From contig OZ024743.1 in the NCBI GenBank assembly GCA_964016885.1, positions 339,079,229 to 339,143,228 of the forward strand: a stretch of DNA of 64,000 bases, written 5' to 3'. A program made the translations under genes and the position numbers. Positions 57,700 through 64,000 of this stretch are shown piece after piece. The stretch is from Eledone cirrhosa. Its lineage: Eukaryota > Mollusca > Cephalopoda > Octopoda > Eledonidae. The notes below the pieces were generated by a model. That model was not told the origin of the DNA. It did not search any database and saw only the letters and a list, made by a program, of their open reading frames with translations. How positions within the stretch are numbered: the stretch's first letter is position 1; each line of letters begins with the position of its first letter.

Positions 57700-57990
57700 C
57701 ATACACACTCCTTAGAATGTGCTGTATAGAATTCACTTTCAACGCTTGACCGGCTCCACCCACTCCCTCGCTGTTCTACAGGCAAGTTCAGCCACCCCAC
57801 CTCCCACCCACTGCCATGAAAGATTTAATTGTTTTTACAAGAAATTTTGACCAATCCTTTTGACAACTACAATCTTCCCATATAAGGAATTACCCCTTGA
57901 AACGTTCGGCTATTTATTTACCACGCTAAAAATTCTAATTGAGTCCAGAAATAGCCGTCGAAACGGCTTGAGCTCTGCCGTCGGGGTCAA
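57700..57990 (+). repeat. PLE-2 3' terminal repeat
   Basis: Related to 48,436-48,732: CACTTTCAACGC, CAGGCAAGTTCAGCCACCCC, GACCAATCCTTTTGACAA, GGAATTACCCCTTGAAACG, TAGCCGTCGAAACGGCTTGA and GCCGTCGGGGTC. Clearly older or from another subfamily than the PLE-1 pair. It is cut by (TA)n at 57,998-58,029. Confidence 0.85.
57892..57987 (+). ncRNA. Hammerhead-like fold, decayed (PLE-2 3' repeat)
   Basis: Stem I ACCCC (57,892-57,896) with GGGGT (57,983-57,987); TTGA in place of CTGA; stem II CGGCTATTT (57,907-57,915) with AAATAGCCG (57,949-57,957), nine perfect pairs; GAAA (57,960-57,963); stem III CGGC (57,964-57,967) with GCCG (57,977-57,980); UC (57,981-57,982). The ninth stem II pair is T-A where the PLE-1 copy has C-G, a compensating change. 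The first core box is lost. Confidence 0.45.
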
Positions 57991-57994
57991 ACAT

Positions 57995-57997
<3 letters not shown>

Positions 57998-58029
<32 letters not shown>
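57998..58029. repeat. TA microsatellite
   Basis: Pure (TA)n between the PLE-2 repeat and the following LINE. Confidence 0.95.
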
Positions 58030-58032
<3 letters not shown>

Positions 58033-58049
58033 GGCTTTCCTGATGATTT

Positions 58050-58787
58050 CCTTCTAGTCCTGTAGAAGCCCCTTCTATCTCTATCGTTAACCTATCCCCA
58101 CCGTTTTCCCCCCATCTGAACCCTAATTCTAATGTCGACTCCTCAGATGTTGCCAATTCACCACCAAACTGCGTCCTCTGCTCCCGAACTAGTCGTTACC
58201 TAAAGACAATCGCATGTCAGTCCTGCCATCAAAACTATCACAGGAGCTGCGTTGGCATTACTAAGGTTCAAGCTGAAAGTTTCTCAAACTGGACGTGTAA
58301 CCAATGTCACTTCAGCTCCAATTCCCTTTGCAGGTCTGAACCTAACTCTGACGTTCAGATCTCTGTTGAGGGCTTTGCCGCTGCCCTCCGGAACTTGTCT
58401 AAGTTGAAACTCATCAACAGGATCCCAAAGAGAGTTCGGTCCAGTGTCACCCGTGCTCTCTCCAAGCTGCTGAAGAATATATGCCTATCCAATGACATCT
58501 TGGATTGGCAGAAACTATTCTTGTTCTCCTTAGTCTCTCTCCACGTGTCCAACATGAAAGCCGGATCTCTCACATCCTCCCTAAAATGGCAGTTTGAGTT
58601 GTTTGATTCAACCCCAATTACTGCTCATCTCAGGTCGGCGATTAACTCAGTTCCAACCAATAATCAACCGCCGAACTTCAAGAAGGCCGTCAATTCTAAA
58701 TTCAATGAATTTGATATTAAAGGGTTTGCTCGCCGCCTTTCCTCTCTGTCATCCCTCGCCCAGTGCACTACAGAGTCACTCAACTGA
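58050..58787 (+). pseudogene. LINE N-terminal part with PHD finger
   Basis: One frame is open from about 58,045 to a stop at 58,785-58,787. From 58,170 it reads CVLC, then CQSCHQNYHRSC and NWTCNQC: the order C-x2-C-x11-C-x2-C-x4-H-x2-C-x15-C-x2-C is a C4HC3 PHD finger (about 58,170-58,310). It continues LSKLKLINRIPKRVRSSVTR, LDWQKLFLFSL and FNEFDIKGFARRLSSLSS, the connector seen before the reverse transcriptase in this protein type. In a mobile element a PHD finger could bind chromatin or DNA during targeting; that is inference. No ATG is seen before the finger in this copy. Confidence 0.75.
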
Positions 58788-59640
58788 CTGAGAGTGAAAC
58801 ATCCCTGGCTCCTCCGGATGACCACTTACACTGGCCCGATCCACCAGGTCATTTGCAACATAGCTTCACCCCAGCGGGTTCTGGTGCTGGGATTGAGCCC
58901 TCCTAACTCACCTTCGGTGACTATCTCCTTCTATCTGCCACAGGGGTCCAACAGGGTGACCCGCTCGGACCTGCACTTTTCACTCTAGGCATTGATGACG
59001 TCACCAATTTAGGAACTGAACTGGATCTGAATGGCTGGTATCTGGATGATGATTGCTTGGGGGATACTCCAGACAAGGTCCTTGCAACTGCGAAGATGAT
59101 GATCGAGGAGTTGGGCCGTAGGGGCCTTCATGTCAACAGTTCCGAATGCAAGCTCTGGCTCCTCAACCACCTAGCTTCACACCAAGAGACTATGGACCTG
59201 TTCACAGAGTCTTTCCCCTCCACAGAGGTTCCTCCCCCGCCTGCGTGGTGCTCCTTTGGGGCCCCAGTTACTGACCAAGCCTTCAAGTCCATCTTTCAAT
59301 CTAAGTTGGCTAGCCTCAAGAAACTTTTAAAAAACCTCGAAGTCATTGAGCCTCACCAAAGTTTTTTCATTCTCCAGAATTATCTGTCAATCCCTCAGTT
59401 GTTGTATTTCCTTAGAGTTAGTCCCTCTTACAAATTTTCATCGTCTCTCCAACAGTTCGACAATCTAATATTCAGTGAGCTCGAGGGTTGGTCAATGTCT
59501 CACTCTTTCCAGAGTCACACGACCAAGCTGCCTTACACAAAAGGTTTGGAGGTCTCAGTTTGCATAAGTGTACTTCATTGTCCCTACCTTGCTTTCTTTC
59601 CTCCATCCACGCCTGTTCCCCTTTGGTAGGTGACATCCTC
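58788..59640 (+). pseudogene. LINE reverse transcriptase with internal deletion
   Basis: After a stop and frame change, SFTPAGSGAGIEPS (near 58,863-58,905) matches the first conserved reverse transcriptase box of this family. The next recognisable residues, FGDYLLLSATGVQQGDPLGP (from about 58,916), belong to motif B. Motif A and roughly 200 residues are missing at the junction near 58,905-58,916. From there, LGIDDV, LNGWYLDDDCLGDTPDKVL with catalytic YLDD (near 59,045), SSECKLWL, FGAPV and SLKKLLKNLE are readable to about 59,510, followed by frame changes. Without motif A the enzyme cannot work. Confidence 0.78.
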
Positions 59641-60528
59641 TCCTTCTCAACTTGGACACGTTCCACCAGGGAGTTGGATGAAGCTTTACACAGTGGAGAG
59701 AGCTGGGTTTGTCAGTCCCAGTTACTGATGAGGATAGAATGGAAGCAGAGAGTGTGGGCAATCTGCGCTCGAGGGAAACTTTCAACTCTTTCTTTGATCT
59801 TTCCAATCAATTTTCTAGGTGCAGCTTACTTTCTGCGAGCGCAAAGTTCTCGGGGGACTGGAAGAATTCCCTGCTTGTAGCCAACATTGGTGGCCTTCTC
59901 AGTCAGGACGAACTCCGTATCTCCATTGCACTTCGTGTGGGAGCCGACGTCTGTTGGGGTCTGAGATGCCGCTGTGGTAGATCCCTCGACTCAGCAGGTT
60001 TACATGGTTTGTCCTGCCACCTGAATGTTGGTCGTTTTGCCCGTCACACCGAGCTAAACCTGATCATCAAACGGGCCCTAGCTCGGGTTAATAGCCCCAC
60101 AGTTCTGGAGCCTGTTGATTTATCCAGAAGTGATGGGAAGAGACCAGATGGTCTTACCCTTTGTCCCTGAGTGAGAGGTAGATGTCTCATCAGGTACATC
60201 ACAGTCAGTGACTCTTTTGCACCCAACCCCCACCCCGGGAGGGGGGGGGGCGGGGGGTCACTGCTTCCGCTGCCGAACGGAATAAAATTCGGAAATACCA
60301 GGACTTATCAAACAATTATTTTTTCCAGCCTGTTGCGTTCGGGACGTTCGGTGTAGTTGGGCCACTGTCAGTGAAGTTCTTGTCTTCACTGGCAACTCGC
60401 CTTACTGAGGTGTCAGGTGATGCCTGTGAGCGTACTGTGAGGGTACCTGGTTATTTCAGCGCCTTAGCCTCGCCATCACCCGTGGTAATGCTGCGAGTAT
60501 GCTGGCTTGCCTGAAAATGTACAATTAA
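59640..60528 (+). pseudogene. LINE C-terminus: zinc cluster and restriction-like endonuclease
   Basis: Frames at 59,709-60,170 and beyond read SLLVANIGGLLSQDELRISI, then CRCGRSLDSAGLHGLSC (C-x1-C-x10-H-x3-C) and RFARHTELNLIIKRALAR. KRPDGLTL follows at about 60,138-60,162, then, after a shift, RGRCLIRYITVSDSFA. KRPDG...D is the PD-D core of a restriction-like endonuclease; the usual WD after the GR-x-L is RY here. The end, TWLFQRLSLAITRGNAASML, ACLKMYN, is intact in the third frame, with its stop at 60,526-60,528. At least three frame changes are visible. Confidence 0.78.
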
Positions 60529-61690
60529 ACTCCGATCGTCGCACTTGGTGGTGAATTGCCCCCCTCTCCCTTTCCCTTCTTCTTTCTCTCCTTTATCCTT
60601 TTTGTTCATGATTTTATATTTGTTACACTATTTATGTTTTTAAAACATATTTGCAACTTTATTCTACTGTAAATTTATACAACTGTCATAAAAGCATTCA
60701 TCTTTATTAATGCATTGAGTATCTTACTGTGGTTACACCCGATTAAAGCCGAGATTCACACACACACGTGTGTGTGTGTGTGATTTCACACATACACGCA
60801 TCTGGTCGTTAGGGCCTACAAAGTTCTGGTCTAGAATAATGGTGTCAGCGCACCTGTGATTTGATATACAATCGACAACAATCGGATACGTACAATACCT
60901 AACATTAACTTACACTTTCGATATATTCATATATAACACAGCCATTATATAACACAAATGGAAACTCAGGAAATTAGAAATGAAAAACCTTTGAAAAGCT
61001 GTTTTAAGCGAAATTGGTCAAGTATAAAAACTATTCTTTTTTATATGAATAAAATGTGTTTCATTATACACAGAACATGTATGTATAATATATAACATAT
61101 TCGTTACTTTTTTTCAAATCTTTATTATCCTCCTCCTCCACCATATATATACACACGCACGCCCCCCCCCCCCCCCGCCCACCCCCCACACACACATGAA
61201 ACGCATGCAGTGCATGCGTTATAGAATCTTGAGTTGATCAATTGAGTTGGTTGAAGCAAGCAGAATTTTGGCTGCTTACTAAATCGTAGACACATAAAAA
61301 GATAAAACACACACACACACAAACACACGACAGCGTCGGTTGAAGCAAGCAGAATTTTGGCTGCTTACTAAATCGTAGACATATAAAAAGATAACACACA
61401 CATACACACACACACTAGATAACACTACATGCGGCTTTCACCAGGAGGATCATTTAAAGGGAAGTAAGGCTGCACAGTCCCACTTTCCGCCATGGCGATT
61501 GGACTGCATGCCCTGCTTTCCAGGTTACCCTTCGCCACTGATATACATACATACATATACATATTAGTAATAAGAATATTTATATTTATATATGTTTGAT
61601 ATAACTATAAATATGTAGGGTAGTACTAAGTACTAGCCGGTTACCGGTATGACAAAAGGCTCAATGCAAATTTTCAAGTGTTTTACAGAG
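60529..61690. other. LINE 3' UTR, then microsatellites and unassigned DNA
   Basis: 60,529-60,756 is AT-rich LINE 3' UTR. 60,757-60,783 is a CA/GT palindrome (CACACACACACGTGTGTGTG). 61,160-61,190 is C-rich. ACGCATGCAGTGCATGCGT (61,200-61,218) is a 9-bp-arm palindrome. TTGAAGCAAGCAGAATTTTG at 61,251 recurs at 61,340 (89-bp tandem duplication with CA repeats). No gene is seen. Confidence 0.6.
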
Positions 61691-61734
61691 CCGAGATACA
61701 AAGTGTTAAAATGATCAAATTTCAGTTTAGAACA

Positions 61735-61790
61735 TTTATTTGCTGACAATTGTTTCTTCCAGAGGGAAGTCTGGAATCATCGGAGCATAA
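61735..61790 (-). ncRNA. Hammerhead ribozyme candidate, 55 nt, copy 2
   Basis: Minus strand: TTATGCT (61,790-61,784), CCGATGA (61,783-61,777), stem II TTCCAGA/TCTGGAA (seven perfect pairs), GAAAC, AATT, GTC (61,747-61,745), AGC and AATAA. Compared with 49,574-49,628 only one base differs (AGCA for AGCT, outside the core). The shared C at position 4 of the core shows it is a feature of this subfamily, not a chance decay. Confidence 0.65.
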
Positions 61791-61805
61791 GGAATGTCAA
61801 AACAT

Positions 61806-62392
61806 GTAACTAAAATCCTTGCGGCCAGGAAAACAATAATTAAACTTGAAGACCAACTATGGACCCGCAAGAATACACCCAACAACTTCGATATCACCAT
61901 GGGATCTAGCGAGTCGGCACAGGTAACCGACTTAGTCGGTCTATTTCTCTTAAACGAAATACGCAAGAACCTATCTTACCTCAACGGTGGCCCCTACCGA
62001 GACGACGCACTTTCCCCTTAGACTATAAAAAGTTCAATATAGAAAGAACTAGAAAACAATTACATGAAATATTTAAAAACTATAACTTAGGTATCACTTT
62101 AGATAAAAACACCAAACATTTTAACTTCCTGGACGTCACTCTCTACTTAGACTCTAAAAAATACACACCTTATCATAAACCTAATAAAAAACTTTTCTAT
62201 GTTAATACCAACTCTAACCACCCTAAATCTGTATTGACCTCAATCATTAAAGGGGTATTTAATAGAATCTCTAGCCTTTTTTACAACGAGAATACATTTA
62301 ATCGTAACTCCCAATACTATAATGAAGCCTTAGCCCTTTCCGGCCATAGAGATAAAATTAAATTTCAACCACCCATAGACAACCTAATATAA
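61806..62392 (+). pseudogene. PLE-4 reverse transcriptase, C-terminal half
   Basis: First frame (to 62,021): KILAARKTIIKLEDQLW, NNFDITMGSSESAQVTDLVG and NGGPYRDDAL with catalytic YRDD near 61,997-62,008. A shift at about 62,020 leads to RTRKQLHEIFKNYNLGIT, NFLDVTLYLDSKKYTPYHKP, NTNSNHPKSVL and ALSGHRDKI, stop at 62,390-62,392. This is the same layout as PLE-1. Motif A is lost with the truncation. Confidence 0.82.
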
Positions 62393-62817
62393 TTTCACAC
62401 AACATGGCCATGAATAAAAGTAAATATGATCATAGTATTGAAAATCCTGACTCCTATACAAAGGGCACCATAAAAAAGAAAATCACGCCACAGCAATAAT
62501 CCTAAGAAACACCATAGAAAGAAAAATATAGATAAGAAGGAACCTAACACCACACTAAACAGTAGTATGAATAACAACCATAAGAAGAATAGAAGAAGAA
62601 GTAGCACATTTTTTAACCCTCCGTTCAACTTAAATGTATCAACAAACATACCTAAAGCTTTCTTCTCTACTCTAGACAAAAACTTCCCAACTAACCATAA
62701 ATACCACAACCTATTTAACAAAAACACAATTAAAATATACTACACCACCATACCTAACATAGCAGACCATATAGCCAGCACCAACAAGATAAAGATTAAA
62801 AAGTACTTCAAATTATT
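62393..62817 (+). pseudogene. PLE-4 linker before GIY-YIG, truncated
   Basis: NNHKKNRRRSSTFFNPPFNL (from about 62,570), NVSTNIPKAFFSTLDKNFP and HKYHNLFNKNTIKIYYTTIP match the linker of PLE-1 ([26 protein letters not shown]). The frame ends at DHIASTNKIKIKKYF, where the repeat at 62,818 cuts it before any GIY-YIG motif. Confidence 0.78.
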
Positions 62818-63399
62818 GGTTATCCGGACCACTGTGATACCATTTACACCGACACATCACCCGTCTTTTTCCATTCAAATTAGAAGTTATAAACTTAGCG
62901 ACTGTAATGTCAAGTAAGAATATTTTCGAAACAGCGAGTGTATTTGAAATTATTAGAAATGTAAGCTATCTTCCATGTACGTCAATACTTATCTTTTTCC
63001 ATTTTTCCGAAGGTTCTTAACCCCACTATCAGGCTAAATAATTTCTTTAATTTCTTTAGTCAAAATACGGCGATAGCTTACATTTCTAATAATTTCAAAC
63101 CCACTCGCTGTTTCGAAAATATTCTTACTTGACATTACAGTCGCTAAGTTTATAGCTTCTAATTTGAATGGAAAAAGACGGGTGATGTGTTGGTGTAAAT
63201 GATAGCACAGTGGTCCGGATAACCAAAGATGTGGGTTCGACTCCCATGTACGTCAATACTCATCTTTTTACATTTCTCCGAGAGTTCTTAACCCCACTAT
63301 CAGGTTAAATAATTTCTTTAATTTCTTTAGTCAAAATACCACGATAGCTTACATTTCTAATAATTTCAAACCCACTCGCTGTTTCGAAAATACTCTTAC

Positions 63400-63400
<1 letters not shown>
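62818..63400. repeat. Inverted and direct repeat cluster with tRNA-like promoter
   Basis: 62,818-62,970 and 63,072-63,224 are inverted copies of about 153 bp (GGTTATCCGGACCACTGTGA against TGGTCCGGATAACC; GTAAGCTATC against GATAGCTTAC). 62,974 onwards (CATGTACGTCAATACT) recurs as a direct repeat from 63,245 (offset 271 bp) through to about 63,400. Around 63,203-63,245 there are an A box (TAGCACAGTGGT) and a B box (GGGTTCGACTCCC), as in a tRNA-derived repeat; the left arm lacks the B box. Confidence 0.8.
63203..63250 (+). promoter_or_regulatory. tRNA-like A and B boxes (pol III type 2 promoter)
   Basis: TAGCACAGTGGT (63,203-63,214) and GGGTTCGACTCCC (63,233-63,245) fit the A and B box patterns at a tRNA-like distance, with ATGTGGG/CTCCCAT able to pair. 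There is no acceptor stem, so this is a tRNA-derived repeat head and not a tRNA gene. Confidence 0.55.
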
Positions 63401-63444
<44 letters not shown>

Positions 63445-63545
63445 ATGTATATACATATGTGCGTGTGTGTATATATGTATATATATATATATATGCATTC
63501 TCACACATATGTATATACCTTATATTATATATACATATACTAATT
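63400..63545. repeat. TA and GT microsatellite
   Basis: (TA)n at about 63,400-63,426, GT tracts, TA again to about 63,494, then ATATAC repeats. Confidence 0.9.
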
Positions 63546-63884
63546 ATGTAAAAACTATCTAGTTATAATAAAATATATAAAAAACTGTTTTTAACCCCCT
63601 TCACACAAGTTTAAAAGATAACAATTATATAACCAATAATATTTTATATTTTATATACTCTATAAAGATTAATTTATAACACTACCACAAGATTAAAACA
63701 ACCCTTAATTTATCAACAACCTTAATTACCTCCCTTTGTTATTAACCCCCTTTACAACTTCCTGTGTAAACTTATAACACTAAGCAGCATAACGGTTTAC
63801 CAACAGCTTAATAACGGTTAATACAAACCCTATAAAAAATAATTTGTAGATAAAAAATGCATAAAATAATATACCTAAAATAAC
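63546..63884. other. AT-rich DNA before the last open frame
   Basis: Very AT-rich, with CCCTATAAAAAATAATTTG near 63,828. I see no gene in it. It may be the 5' region of the element that holds the last open frame. Confidence 0.4.
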
Positions 63885-64000
63885 ATGGCCAGTAATTCGG
63901 TGGAATTTACATTTAACAAACAAACACCTATTGATTATAAACGTCTCAAAATAATCCCATGGTTAGTAGCTGTGAGTAACAAACAACACATACACATAAA
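63885..64000 (+). CDS. Start of an unknown element-borne open frame, cut by the window end
   Basis: ATG at 63,885 in AACATGG context opens 38 codons without stop to the window edge: MASNSVEFTFNKQTPIDY, then KRLKIIPWLVAVSNKQHIHI. The last 19 or so residues recur on the minus strand at about 50,175-50,115 as FKIIPWLIVVSNKQHMHI, continuing NTNYITKTLK before a stop. The changes are conservative (V/I, A/V, I/M), so this was a coding sequence in a repeated element. That copy leads to a hammerhead end, so the frame probably belongs to a PLE or its satellite. I do not recognise the protein. Confidence 0.45.
   Translation, partial: MASNSVEFTFNKQTPIDYKRLKIIPWLVAVSNKQHIHI

Larger units (their letters stand above)
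56514..57990 (+). mobile_element. Penelope-like element 2, 5'-truncated
   Basis: Plus-strand PLE of the PLE-1 family. It starts abruptly after (TA)n inside the linker, keeps the whole GIY-YIG part, the 3' non-coding region (57,249-57,699, including the strip shared with PLE-1) and a diverged terminal repeat (about 57,700-57,990) that runs into another (TA)n. No reverse transcriptase is present. Confidence 0.87.
58030..60760 (+). mobile_element. RLE-type LINE with PHD finger
   Basis: A plus-strand LINE with, in order, a PHD finger, a connector, a shortened reverse transcriptase, a zinc cluster, a restriction-like endonuclease and an intact C-terminus ending at 60,528. About 230 bp of 3' UTR follow to the CA repeat at 60,757. 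The 5' end abuts a TA repeat. Several frameshifts and an internal deletion make it a pseudoelement. I recognise the protein type from invertebrate LINEs but not the clade name with certainty. Confidence 0.8.
61700..62900 (+). mobile_element. Penelope-like element 4 with an inverted 5' terminal repeat
   Basis: Plus-strand PLE body, 5'-truncated inside the reverse transcriptase at about 61,805. It is joined there to a terminal repeat piece (61,700-61,805) whose hammerhead is on the minus strand. The body is cut inside the GIY-YIG linker near 62,817, where the tRNA-like inverted repeat begins. The 5' repeat is nearly identical to 49,549-49,660. Confidence 0.82.

Noticed and set aside
58030..58060. 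CTGATGA at 58,040 as another hammerhead
   Set aside because: There is no GAAA with a pairing stem behind it; it lies at the start of the LINE sequence.

Overview
No host gene could be recognised in this window. It reads as a repeat-dense piece of an animal genome, most likely a coleoid cephalopod (octopus, squid or cuttlefish). The main reason is a tRNA-derived SINE present in several copies (54.4-55.0 kb, 42.9 kb, 38.1 kb) whose body reads CTTTGCCTTTCATCCTTACG then GGGTCGATAAAATAAAGTACC, a block I know from cephalopod SINEs. Many Penelope-like elements (PLEs), several LINE clades and long TA, CA and GATA microsatellites fit that. Species cannot be read from the sequence.

Layout. (1) 1-33,030: one satellite array of about 26 bp per unit, of the order of 1,300 units, running off the left edge. 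Each typical unit carries the 12-bp palindrome CTAACTAGTTAG, which puts a stop in all six frames. The array is built from nested tandem duplications (about 2.2, 3.26 and 1.46 kb), clearest in the right half. (2) 33.0-34.2 kb: microsatellites and two LINE scraps. (3) 34.2-37.3 kb, minus: a 5'-truncated Tx1/L1-like LINE with an almost intact reverse transcriptase, one frameshift, and GATA repeats at both ends. (4) 37.3-41.7 kb: two TIR-bearing MITE-like copies in opposite orientation, a foldback element, SINE pieces, and a 1.27-kb CAC microsatellite. (5) 41.8-44.5 kb, minus: an RLE-type LINE of R4/Dong type interrupted by a SINE, another LINE C-terminus and a GIY-YIG fragment. (6) 45.1-57.99 kb: palindromes and at least four PLE bodies or body fragments with their terminal repeats. 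(7) 58.0-60.8 kb, plus: an RLE-type LINE that carries a PHD finger. (8) 61.7-64.0 kb: another PLE, a tRNA-like inverted/direct repeat cluster, and the start of a short open frame that recurs at 50.1 kb.

The most interesting system is a set of hammerhead-ribozyme-like folds in or next to the PLE terminal repeats. Two kinds are nearly complete: 55,855-55,940 (minus), with an exact CTGATGA / GAAAC / GTC core and pairing stems I and II; and a 55-nt form present twice (49,574-49,628 and 61,735-61,790, both minus) with a perfect 7-bp stem II. A third, more decayed form occurs three times in PLE terminal repeats (45.6, 48.6 and 57.9 kb). Where both ends of a PLE can be seen, the 3' copy lies on the body's strand and the 5' copy is inverted. 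Hammerheads are known from PLE terminal repeats; the particular families, the palindromic stem III sequences and the head-to-head pairs here deserve folding and a cleavage test.
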